Shown one piece after another: positions 47,600 through 58,324 of a stretch of DNA of 64,000 bases. The notes beneath the pieces are model-generated. The model had not been told where the DNA came from. It did no database searches and worked only from the letters and a program-made list of their open reading frames with translations. The position numbers and the translations under genes were made by a program. The DNA is from Phoenix dactylifera (Eukaryota; Streptophyta; Magnoliopsida; Arecales; Arecaceae). Position 1 is the stretch's first letter. Each line of letters opens with the position of its first letter. The stretch spans positions 5,768,585-5,832,584 of the forward strand of contig NC_052399.1 in NCBI RefSeq assembly GCF_009389715.1, given 5' to 3'.

Positions 47600-50500
47600 A
47601 TGTACCTACAATCCCCTCCTCCACCTTTTCCCTTCCTTCTCCTTCTCTTCTCCATAATATCATTCCTGCCGCCTTCTTTCTCCGATGCCTCCTTGCAGCA
47701 ATACAAGGATTGCTCTCCGGTCCCCTTTACCTGCGGAGACCTCAGCATCAATATCTCCTACCCATTCCGAATGGATAGCCGTCCTGACTACTGTGGCTAC
47801 CCGGGCTTCGATCTCACCTGCACCAACAACTCCGCCATGGTGATCCGCATCAACGGCAGGCGCTACCAGGTGAAGGACGTCGATTACTCGAACCGGCTTC
47901 TAACCATCGTCGACCCCGATTTCCTCGGCCAATCCTGCCCCCAGCCATATGAGAACACCACCTTGGATCTCCGCCGCTTCGAGTACTCCGACCGCGACCG
48001 GAACCTCACCGTCTTCCTCAACTGCAGCTCCCCGATGCTACATAGCAACGACTGCTTCGTTAACGATACCGCCGGGGCCGGGCTGCGACTTTATTATGGG
48101 ATCCAGAACGGTAGTTTGGCTGGTCTTGGGGGGATTTGTCGTTCCACTGTGCTCGTTCCGGTGAGTCAGACGGCTGCAGGCCTTCTGATGAACGGCAATT
48201 TGAGCTTCGGGGACGCGCTGCAGCAGGGGTTCGCAGTGAGTTGGAGGGCGGGACGAGCGTGGTGCCGCGAGTGCGTCGACTCTGGTGGGTTTTGTGGGTT
48301 TTATTCCAATTCCACCGCTGATCGGCCCTGCTTCTGCCCCAATGATATGGCTAACGGCTCGTGTTCGGTAGTAGGTAAGTTTGTCGACCCTGCACCGACG
48401 TTCTCTTTCGTCTTGTTTCTTGATTTATAACCGAAGAACAGCTTCGAAATTGGCAATCATGAGATTTATTTTAGACAAGTTTCGATAAGGCCGAGGATAT
48501 CCCCGAATCCTAGAGCTCAGTTCCGACCAAGCTTATACAGGGGAAGCCCTTCTCGGAGGTATTGTTCGTTTTGGAGGAGTTTCATAGTCTCTTCCCCATG
48601 CACAGTTTTGCCCCACAAAAAATGCGTCTAAAGAGGGAGAAAAGTGTGGTCAACGGGAAAGTAATGAAATGCCTCTTGTTTGGTTGGAGTTTTCAAAGGA
48701 GAGAGATGGAAAAGTTGTATTCCCATGGAAATATGATTCCCACATTTCATGAGAAAGTCTTTCCCATGAGAAACATGGGAAAGTTACTTTCCCATGAGGT
48801 GGGAATCACTCCTTTTTTATTTTTTCCCAAAAAGACCCTTCAGCATTAAAGAAGCATTAAAGAGGCATTAAAGACCTAATTTTTATTAAGGGCATAATAG
48901 GAATTATACATAACTTTCCTAGGAAAGTGGATGGTCAACCAAACAAAAGCACTTTGGAAATTTGTCACTTTTCCATGGTTAACCAAACATGCCAAAAGTA
49001 CTTTCCTAGGTATCCTCTTCCTAGGAATCTGATTCCCAGGAATCATATTCCTAGGAGGAAAAATACTTCCCGCGAACCAAACGAGCCCTAAAGAGAAAGG
49101 AGTAGCTCCCCTCCATTTAAGAAACATCTGTTTCTTCCCCACGCACGATTTGCCCCATAAAAAGCGCCTCTAAAGAGAAAGGGGTAGCCTCCTCCATTTA
49201 AGGAACAGACCTCTCCGCTATCTAGTCGATGTGGGACTAAGTTCGGACCCTTTATTTCCACAATAAATTTAATGCTAGATTGGGTGCAATCATGCCAGCA
49301 CTAACTCACCGGATTCCATCAAAATTTTGTGGCTAAGCATGCTTGAACCAGAGCGGTACTAGGATTGGGATTAGGTAGGCAGTTTTTTTGGACAACAATT
49401 AGTGGAAAGATAGAGCAGCCATGCTGTGTTAATGTCGAACTAATATAAACGAGCCGTGTTACTAATTTTTGTTTTCTAATTTTTTTTCTTAAGTTTTAGA
49501 TTTTGAAAATAAAAAATATATTTTATTTTTAAAATTTTCGAAAGAAAAGCAACAGTTTTGGCTTTTCCACACATCTTTAGTTGGTACAAGCCAACAGTTG
49601 GTCATCGGTCATCATGCATGAATATTTCATAATTTTCCTGTGTTTCCTTTCTTAGGAGATTTTGGGTCTTCTGATAATTGTTAGTGTTGTGGGTGCAGAA
49701 TGCAGAGCTTTTAAATATTTTTAAATATGAAATTCTTTTAAAGGTGACTAGAGAATCCCAAAAGTAACTGCGTTTCTCATGTAACTGCGGGTTGCTGCAT
49801 CAAGTATACTTAACCCGGATGGCGTTTTCTAGCCTCCCTTACAATCAAAAATACATCAAGCAGTTAACCGTAGGTTGTAGCTAAGTGAACCTTAGTTACT
49901 GGTTTTGGCTATGTTTTAAGCTTTTCATTGTGTCACGCCCCGAACTCAGCATTCGGGTCCAGCACGTGATATGACCGCACACGCCCTAGGACAGAGCCCT
50001 TGAGAATATGTAAAGCCTAAGATGAACAAAATCTGATAACACCACAATTAATCAATTAATCTAAATAGATAAATCCAAAATATCCAATTAATCAAACTAG
50101 TTCATTTACAATTGTTCATCGAAAAATAAACTAACTGATGACTCTGGTACTCGAACTTCATGCCCAATCTATATGAAATTATACATCCCGCGACTTTGAA
50201 AAAAAAAGAGAAGGGGTTGTGAGCTTTGCATTCCAATAAGAATTCCACACATCTACACCAATCCAATACTAATATAAATTTAAAAACTACAAGAAATCGT
50301 TGCACACATCATAAAAAAATAAACCGATAATCAATAATGCTCGAATAATCACTATAAAGTATGTACATCAAATATCAATAGAAATCCAGCTACATAAGTA
50401 TGATATATCATATAACATCTCATAAATCTTCAATTGTGTTTTTAATGCTTTTCATTCCATTCCTTTTTAACTTGATCTAGATCAATTATCTTTCCGATTT

Positions 50501-53500
50501 TGGGCTAAATTCCAGTCACATTTCTAATCCGTGATGGAACAATCAATAGTATCATATTTTCAGTCTGTGACAGGGCAATCGATGGTATCACATTTTCAGT
50601 CTATAATGGAGCAATCAATAGTATCGCATTTCCAGCCTATAATAGAGCAATCGATTGTATCATATTTTCAGCCTATGACGGAGCAATCGATTGTATCATA
50701 TTTTTAGCTTGTGATGAGACAATCGATAATATCACATTTTTAGCCTATGATGGGGCAATTAATAATATCATATTTTCAGTCTGTGATAGGACAATCAATA
50801 ATAACGAGATAAACCCAAAGTCCAGGTTCATTTAATCCAGTTTATATCTAAAAATTATTTTCTTTTACTTTCGGCTTTAGACAACCATGGTCACGTTTTC
50901 AGCCTGTGACAGGGGAATCAATATAACATAATTGGTCTAGAGCACCACATCCATTAGTTTGATTATGCAAGTTTAAGTTATGCTCATATATGGATTCATC
51001 ATACCATCAATTACAAGCATACTCGATCAAAATACAATCTATTACAGAAACCATTATAAAATTATTCTTGCTTCTTATTTATCTTGATCATTAGCACATC
51101 ATTCATATATAGATACAAAAATATTTATATTATGCATGTCAGTATACAAGAATTCTTACCTTTTTTTTGACGACCAGAAAAACTAATCACCTATCCATAC
51201 CGTGATCTACAAATCGGGGTATGTAGAACCCTGATCAACGTCCTCTTGCTCACAAGATTATTTTTTTATAGAACCAAGTCAGCATAAAAAATTATCCGAC
51301 GTATCCAACAACCCAAAATCCTCTACTGATCCACTAAAGAGGTCCACTATCACATAGCAACCCAAGACTATCTAGCAGTCCTCGCAACCAATTATCCCTC
51401 GGATCAAGTTAGAGAGAGAAAGCACCACAGAAAGAGAGAGAAACTAGATAGAGGAGAGAGAAAGATAAGGAAAGAGGAGAGAACCATAAGGCTCTTCCTC
51501 TCTCTCTCTCTCTCTCTTTCTTCCTTCTTTCCAAAGGAAATATGCTTGGCAGCAGTAGCCGCTTGTGGTCGGCGACCCTAGTGGTCAATGACCCAAGGTG
51601 GTGCCAACCGCATGCCACGCTTAGCGATGACCGGCCGAGCGGGAGACAGAAAACAAAAGCAAAATAGGGGAGTCCTATTAAACACCATTCTGGCGGCTTG
51701 CCAGCCGGATTCAAGGGGAATAGTGGCCCAATGACCGAAGAAAAGATGGAGAAGGAGGTGAAGGGCTCTCACCTCGGTCCGGCAAGGTTCCGGCGGCCCT
51801 CTCTGGTAGCGAATTAAGAAGGAGGGTCGGAGAAGGGGAGTTTAGATCGCGATGATTCTCCGCGTTTTGGGTAGATGAAATCAAAGGAGGAGATGGAGAA
51901 TTAAATAGGCGTAATCCTAGAGTTCGAATCTAATTTGGATTGCCTATGGGAGTCTGCAACTCTACCGAAGTCGGGGTAGAAAGCAGACTCCCAGCTAGGG
52001 TCTTCTTTCCCATTCTCCCCCACGTGTCGAGCACAGGTCAAGTATGGGCCTGGCCACTTCGGGCTGGCCCAAAAGCCCAAACAGAACCGGGCTATTACAT
52101 ATTGCCATTCAACTAATTACCAAATTCTTTTAGATGTGATTGCAGAAGCTTTGGACTCGAACGAAACAACAATTCTACCCGAATAACTATATAAAACTAA
52201 TGAGACATGCTATATGAGACTGGTTTCTCTTATACAAGAAGGATTTTCTAGCTGCTGCATATTTTTGGCTTATTTAATATATCTTTCCCCAACTTCTTTA
52301 ATCATATCCATTCAGATTCTTTTGTGGCTTGATCAGAAAATTTCCTTTTGGAAATCCTCCCACTGTGCTCCAAGCTGATTCATATTTCATAAATTAGTTT
52401 TAGCTTCATTGCTTATTCTGGGAATATCAAAAAAAACACTATGATCAATAGGATTATGCAGTGGGATGTATGTGAATATTAAATTGATAACAAATTCGTG
52501 GAAAAGATATGCCTGCTTGTACTTGATACACAAGGGTCTTTTCACCGATATCACTTTGTGTCATCCCCTGTTTCTGGTTGTTTTTCTCTATATGTTGGGT
52601 GGGATTAGGTATCTTGCTTCTCTATTGTTAGTATTCTTGTTGTTAACTGGAAACCATCCTATCATGATAAGGATGATGGCTTTTCCCTATTTCCTGCCAG
52701 TTACACAATTGGCACTTTGCCCATACTGCTCAAGCATAGCGCTGCAGGAGATTTGAAGTGCATATGCAACTATGGGTATCCTGTTGATAAATTCAACAGT
52801 AGATAACTGAAACCTCTCATATGTGGCTTCGCTAATATTCCTGTAAAATTTTCTTCTTGGATAGATACTTCTATGCTTTTAAGAATCTTAAGAATCATGC
52901 TTAATTTATGATAATGATTCAATAATGATGTATTATTCCGCTCTCATGTGATAGGTTGAATCGGATAAAATCTAAATCTCAGGAAGATTATGTATGATAA
53001 TGCATTGACATTGTTTCGATAAAAAGAATGCATTGATACTTACTAGGCCATTCCTCTTTCTATGTGATCAATTTTGTCTTGTGCTAACCTTGTCCGTTCA
53101 TGGCTCCTATTTGTTGCAGGCAGCAAAAGCAGAACAAAGGGGATTATAATAGGCAAGTATTTCATTCCAGCCAATCCCTTTAGATAGTTATTGTCTTTCT
53201 TCAATTTTCACAAGTCGTACAATAATTTTAGGGGAACAGCTAGGCGAAAACCTGTGAAAAAAACGGACTTTAACAAGTAAATAAGTAGCACGCTATAAGA
53301 CGAGCAATTTGCTGCAACTAATTAATTTAAATCCAGACATACATAGTAACTTTTCTAGGTTTTTAGCTCTGGATAAGAAAGAGAATGTCTACCTTAGAGT
53401 TATTAGTGCTACAAAGTTTCCAATAGGGCAGCCACTCAGTTGTAGTTTCTGGATTTTAGTCTAAGCCCATTCCATTCTAGGCTTGCCCACAAGTCCACAT

Positions 53501-56028
53501 CTTTGTTGAGCTGTTCTGTTTCTGAAAACATATTCTAGTTTGGTGAGGTGGGCAAACAGTAGGCATTAATCTGAAGCAGTTAGCCTTAGATGTTATGGGT
53601 TCTGAGTTTCAACTGGCCAACTCATATGTTTCTTATGTTCAGCTCCCTCAGAAATTGTAGTACACGTGTATGAGCTTCGAAAGTTTTCAATAGGTCAAGA
53701 ATTGCAGATCTAGGCCTCTTTTAACAGGATTCCATGATCTATGGCTTCAAATTCGCTTGCAGATCTGTTGAACAGGCAAAGATTCAAGTTTCCAGGTAGG
53801 GATCTTTATACTCTACTGCCTCTGGTTTTAAATTGAAAGGCTTTTATTGGAAAATATATGAAGACATCAAACTTCTGCAGTGCCAGTGATGGTTTCCAAT
53901 GAACTCAGCCATCCAAGGATCATCATTCACCTAACATTGATTAGTTCCAATGCAAAAACATGAAGTTAAGCTTTATACGTTGGAAATTCTGGGCGAAAAG
54001 GGATGAACACTCAGACGAGGATGTTAGATGTGCTTAACTAATGAGGAAATAGTTGACCATCTTCTCATTGCTTGCCTCTACATTAGAGAAGTCTGGAGAC
54101 CATTGTTTTGATCTTAAAAATGATAACTGATCATCTTCTCATCTTCTCATAGCCACGTCGTCCTTTTGGTGGGTTGTTAGTAGCAAATAAACAAGATAAC
54201 TGATCATGTGTAATGGTAGTTTGGATGTCAAGCATATGAAATTATACTTCCAAGAATACAAAGCAGCAATTATTGATGGTTAAGGATTATAGCATTTAAC
54301 CAACAGAATTGTACTTAAAGATGGCAATATGATAATGTCTTTCATGGCTCAAGTACTTAAGGCTGAGCTACGAGAAACAGAACAGAACAAAGTAATTTGC
54401 ATAAAAACTATAAGAGGCCTTGAATTTTTTGTTTTGTTAACAATATTCAATTTTTTTCTTGCTTTCCTTTTCTTTTATTCCTTTTTCAAAATTGAAGGTT
54501 GAGGTACCTACTTATCAGACAGAAGTGAAAAAAATAGATGAAGTGAAGCTCTTAAGCCTGTTCCCTGAAGCAGAATTTTAATGTTCAAGATGACCATAGG
54601 TATTCTAAAAGCTATTCATTCTCGCATCTCCTTTAATCATATTAATTATTAATTGATAATGTTAAATGTTATCCCTAAAGTTCTTCTTAGCATTGAAGAA
54701 AAAGAAGAGGAAGAAGATGTAATCATGTAGCTCTTAAGCCCATTCCCTGAAGCAGAAGTTAAATTTTCAAGATGACCATAGGCATTCTAGTAGTCATTCA
54801 TTCTCATGTTTCCTTTAGTCTTATTAATTATAAATTGATAATGTTAAAGGTTATTTGTAAATAGCTTCTTAGCATTGGCATTTTTTAGTCATGAATTCAT
54901 ACTCTTTTTGTAGGTTCAGCAGCAGTTACCGGTGGTCTCCTTTTGGCATGCCTTTTATCCTTTCTCTACTTACGCCAGCATGAAAAACTTCCCAACTCAA
55001 TCTTCTTTTGGAGGAAAAAATCAGAAAATTCACAGAATATTAAAGCCTTTCTGGAGAGATGTGGATCTTTTGCTCCAAAAAAATACAGGTACAAAGATGT
55101 GAAAAAGATCACCAGAAAATTTTGCGAAAAACTAGGACAAGGGGGTTATGGCACTGTATTCAAAGGTACTCTCACGGATGGTCGTTTGGTTGCTGTAAAG
55201 ATCTTATCCGAGTCCAAGGGTGATGGAGAGGAATTTGTTAATGAGGTTGCAAGCATAGGTAGGACCTCTCATGTGAACATTGTTAGTCTGCTAGGCTTTT
55301 GTTCAGAGGGGTCCAAAAGAGCTCTTATTTATGAATTCATGCCCAATGGGTCACTAGATAAGTACATATACTCAGAGAAATCAGTTCTTGGACTGGAGAT
55401 GTTATACCAAATAGCAACTGGTGTGGCCCAAGGTTTAGCATACCTGCATCGTGGGTGCAATACACGTATAGTACATTTCGATATTAAACCTCATAATATC
55501 CTACTAGACCAGGAATTTTGTCCAAAGATATCTGATTTTGGGTTGGCTAAGTTATGCCCGCCAAAAGTTAGCATACTTTCCATGGCAGATACCAGAGGAA
55601 CGATCGGCTATATTGCCCCAGAAGTTGTCTCGAGAAATTTTGGAGTTGTCTCTAGTAAATCTGATGTATATAGCTATGGAATGATGTTATTGGAAATGGT
55701 TGGAGGAAGAAAAAATCCTGGATCTGGGGAAACTAGTGAAATTTATTTTCCACATTGGATTTATAAGCATCTTGAGCAAGATGGAGGTCTACAAGCTTAC
55801 GGTGTAACAGTAGAAACTGAAGAAATCGCAAGAAAGATGATATTAGTTGGACTATGGTGCATACAAACAAACCCAGGAAATCGACCTTCCATGAGCAAGG
55901 TGGTAGAGATGTTGCAGGGAAGCCTAAGTGACTTGCAATTGCCTCCAAAGCCAGTTCTATTTTCTTCTCAAGTTCTATCTTCTCCTCAAGGATCATTGAT
56001 TGATTCATCAGCAGAAATGACCCCCTGA
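47600..56028 (+). CDS. Lr10-like (LRK10L2-type) receptor kinase, gene G, complete
   Basis: Exons 47600-48374, 53120-53152 and 54914-56028; 1923 nt, 640 residues. Signal peptide about 1-28 ([20 protein letters not shown]). GUB_WAK_bind has [25 protein letters not shown] and [21 protein letters not shown]_assoc has [20 protein letters not shown] and [20 protein letters not shown]. The mini-exon linker is [10 protein letters not shown]. The transmembrane helix starts about 271. The kinase has GQGGYG (about 344), [12 protein letters not shown] with Asp about 459, DFG about 477 and [10 protein letters not shown]. The kinase is a near twin of gene F, while the ectodomain is closest to exon D. Intron 1 (4.7 kb) has taken up a solo LTR and 5S-derived sequence. 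Intron 2 starts with GC (AG|GCAAGT); only this donor keeps the frame. Non-RD kinase; ligand unknown. Confidence 0.9.
48600..49210. repeat. MITE-like insertion with flanking local duplications, intron 1 of G
   Basis: The central 48640-49088 has internal palindromes (TTTCCTAGGAAAG, CTAGGAAT/ATTCCTAGG) and an edge GCGAACCAAACGAGCCC, a style common in plant MITEs. It is flanked by CTAAAGAG on both sides (possible 8 bp target duplication). The block TAAAGAGAAAGGRGTAGC ... CCATTTAAGRAACA occurs twice, about 82 bp apart, at 49089 and 49171. Element boundaries are uncertain. Confidence 0.45.
49282..49382 (+). pseudogene. 5S rRNA-derived sequence, probably a Cassandra-type TRIM LTR relic
   Basis: GGGTGCAATCATGCCAGCAC, then CACCGGATTCCATCA, then TAAGCATGCTTG, then GGTACTAGGATTGGG follow plant 5S rRNA in order for about 100 of 120 nt, with scattered changes. 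The 3' end is degraded. Upstream is GATGTGGGACTAA, a phrase seen in Cassandra LTRs, so it is more likely a TRIM LTR fragment than a dispersed 5S gene. It lies in intron 1 of gene G. Confidence 0.72.
49931..52099 (-). mobile_element. Solo long LTR in intron 1 of gene G
   Basis: The left edge is TGTCACGCCCCGAACTCAGC and the right edge is AACCGGGCTATTACA. On the minus strand it therefore runs TGTAATAGCCCGG ... GGGGCGTGACA, 2169 bp. Target copies are CATTG (49926-49930) and TATTG (52100-52104), one mismatch. It contains an inverted version of the 36-37 bp tandem unit at 50510-50800 and CT tracts near its start, as in 36655-40020. No gag/pol or second LTR. Confidence 0.85.
50510..50800. repeat. 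About 7-8 tandem units of 36-37 bp in the solo LTR
   Basis: Unit GGGCAATCGATGGTATCACA + TTTTCAGTCTGTGACA, the reverse complement of the array at 38890-39440. Confidence 0.85.
52678..52806 (+). pseudogene. Possible WAK_assoc exon relic in intron 1 of G
   Basis: A frame ends [19 protein letters not shown] shifted frame just upstream reads CPYCSS. Together they resemble the C-x-x-C ... C-x-C-x-x-G end of a WAK_assoc domain with a frameshift. It is short and weak; chance is possible. It lies 314 bp before the mini-exon, where an ectodomain exon remnant would be expected. Confidence 0.25.
53153..54913 (+). other. GC-AG intron 2 of gene G
   Basis: Donor AG|GCAAGT and acceptor TTTTTGTAG. The intron is bounded by the mini-exon and the transmembrane-kinase exon, whose phases fit only this pair. 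It also contains two near-copies of a block with CCCTGAAGCAGAA and TTCAAGATGACCATAGG (about 54550-54610 and 54730-54790). Confidence 0.8.
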
Positions 56029-56091
56029 GATGTTTGACTCCCTGCAGGAAGTATGAATTTTCTTTTGGTGTAGCAAACAACACATGAGTGT

Positions 56092-56212
56092 TGCATCATG
56101 AGATCTGCATCGTGAGTCTTGCATCATGAGATTTGCATCTGGAGATTTGTATCATAAGATTTCATCGTGAGACTTGTATCATAAAGTTTGCATCATGAGA
56201 TTTAAATTGATG
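56092..56212. repeat. Minisatellite of about 15 bp units after gene G
   Basis: About eight degenerate copies of TTGCATCATGAGATT, 64 bp after the stop codon, so probably in the 3' untranslated region. Confidence 0.85.
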
Positions 56213-57237
56213 GATTTGGTTTGATATGAGATGGTATGTTTTGTATGGTTTTCAGTACGAAGATACTTGTACAATTATATAAGTATCAGATATTGAAATA
56301 TAATTATATAAACAATAATACCTTGAATTTGTGAAAAATACATTGTGTAAATGAAAAGTGATATGATAAGAATAACATGCAAATCGGATGGATAAAATAT
56401 AGTTTAGACTAACCTCGTCATAGAATAACCTTCACGAGCTTATATATGGGATAGCCTCCATGAGCTTATATATAGAATAGCCTCCACGGGCATATGCGCA
56501 GGATAGCCTCCACGGGCATATGCGCAGGATAGCCTCCACGGGTTTTTATATGGGACAGCCTCCACGAGCTTATGCGTGATATTTTGTTTAGCAGTCTTAG
56601 ACTGAGTCATGATCTTGGATAGTCCAAAGCCAAAAAATATTACAATTGAACTTAGAATTGAATTAATGAGAAACAGATGATAAGACACATGAAACCGGTG
56701 ATGAATAAAGGTTTACTTGTTGATATTTGCAATATATCTCTTTTGATAAGCCAGATGTCTAATGCATGTGCAAATATTTGTTGGTTTAATTGAGTCATAT
56801 TGGATATTTGAAAAGCAATTTCATAATTTATGTTTTCATATTAGTGTCAATTGCTATTTTTAAATTATATTACATCATTTTATTGGTGTGCATGTACAGA
56901 TATTTTTACTGGGCTATAAGGCCTATAACCTCCTCCTTTTTTCCTTTTTTTTTTTTTCAGTGTCATAGGATGCTTGATGTTTGGTTATGGTTAAGATGGT
57001 AGGTTAAAGGAAGGAATAAATAGGGCATCATTGTTACGGCTTCCATGAATGTATTTTATAATTGTACATATTTTGTTATTTATTGTAAATTGAGATCATT
57101 ATTATTTAATATAAATTAAAATTATTATTATTTAATGTGAATTGAGATCATGTTTAATGATATTAAAGAATATTGAGGGTGTATTCTCTAAAGCTTTATC
57201 TTAGAATACATTTGCGTGATGGGTTTGGGGCGTGAGA
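56213..57237 (+). mobile_element. 3' part of a long LTR (same lineage)
   Basis: Ends GGGTTTGGGGCGTGAGA at 57237. It contains an array of GGGATAGCCTCCACGAGCTT-like units at 56420-56578, the inverse of the array at 27870-28066. At about 56910 it has TTTTTACTGGGCTATAAGGC, then a pyrimidine tract ending CAG, shared with other LTRs of the lineage. The 5' end is not identifiable; the boundary with the 3' region of gene G is approximate. Confidence 0.65.
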
Positions 57238-58204
57238 ATGGAGAGATAGGGAGAGACTTCAAGAGACGGGAAGGGGAGAGATCGAGAGAAGAAGAGAGAG
57301 AGTGAAAGAGATAAAGACGGGAAAAGAAAAGCAAGGCTCGGCCCCCTCCGTCGGAGAGGGAGGGAGAGAGGGAGAGAAAGAGGCAGGCGGTCGGCGCCTT
57401 GGGCGCCGTCAGTGCCACGACCAACGGCCGTCACGCAGGAGAGAGAGCGGGAGAGAGAAGAGAGAAAAGAGGGAGGGAAATAGGGAGAAGGAGAGAGAGA
57501 GAGAGAGAGAACGAGGAAGAGCGGGGAGGAAGAAGGGGTTCAGCTCATCGACGAGGTGGCCGCGGCCCCGTGCGGCGGCTTCCTGCTGCCCTGTCCTATG
57601 GCTGCAACAGGGGAGGAAAAGGGCGATGGCCCACTACCTTGGTGTCTGTTGGCACAGGAGGGGAGAGAGAAGAGGAGAGAGATATGAGGTCGGAAAGGCC
57701 AGCAAGCTCACGGCTGGGAGAGGGCGGCGACAAGATCCAAAAACAGGGGACGGGGAGGTGGTTAGCGTGTGGCGACCGGCCGCGGCCTTTGGCCGTCGCA
57801 TAGAGGGAAGGGAATAGGGGAAAGGTGGCGACTGTGGGGCAAGGGTCACGATGATGAGAGAGGAGAGGTCTTGGCTCGAGCGGGGAAGGAAGAAGGGGGA
57901 TATATCTGGAGGGGGAGATGGGGGCTCCGCCCTTCATCCGGTCATGTCTTCGACGGCGACGGTCGGCCGGAAACTCGAGGGGATATGGCTTTCGGGGGCG
58001 CACTCGATTGTGCGGCGCCGCAGCCAGAGGCCTCCGTTCACACCACGCCGCAACAGAGTGACCCCTGTTCACACGGTGGAGGCGGCGTCCCTCCTCTCGC
58101 TTCTGTGGGCGGTCCAATGTGACCGGCCCCAATTGAGGCAAGCTCAGCCGGTCCTCACAGCTAGCCACTTGCCTTAACCGATCAAATAGCTTATGAAATT
58201 GCAC
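57238..58204. other. GC-rich, GA-repeat-rich stretch
   Basis: GA runs around 57250-57310 and 57435-57510, then GC-rich DNA. Several long overlapping frames on both strands have low complexity (Arg/Glu/Gly) and no domain. I do not call a gene. The composition resembles the GC-rich, CT-rich first part of the long LTRs, in reverse orientation. Confidence 0.45.
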
Positions 58205-58323
58205 CAAGAAGTTTTTCTAATTTCTGATAAAACTTGTTAAATCATTTTCTTTCTGTACTAAACTCTGTGATGGGTTATCTAATGCAGAAGAAAAAAGTAA
58301 GGCATGGAGGAAGATTGGAGTAG
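58205..58323 (+). pseudogene. Orphan receptor-kinase mini-exon with upstream intron end
   Basis: The exon at 58288-58323 (36 nt) lies between TAATGCAG and GTAATG. In the family frame it reads EKSKAWRKIGV, parallel to KKSKSWRKIAI of gene A. The 60 bp before it match the intron before the mini-exon of gene A (CATTTTCTTTCTGTACTAAA versus CATTTTCTTTTTGTACTAAA). No ectodomain exon adjoins it and no transmembrane or kinase exon follows within the window. It is a duplicated gene fragment. Confidence 0.82.
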
Positions 58324-58324
58324 G

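Noticed and set aside
49282-49382. Functional 5S rRNA gene
   Set aside because: Several changes in conserved positions and a degraded 3' end, single copy, no tandem 5S context; better read as TRIM-derived.
57302-58207. Several 100-200 codon frames on both strands
   Set aside because: Driven by GA repeats and GC-rich sequence. The peptides are low-complexity Arg/Glu/Gly without a domain.
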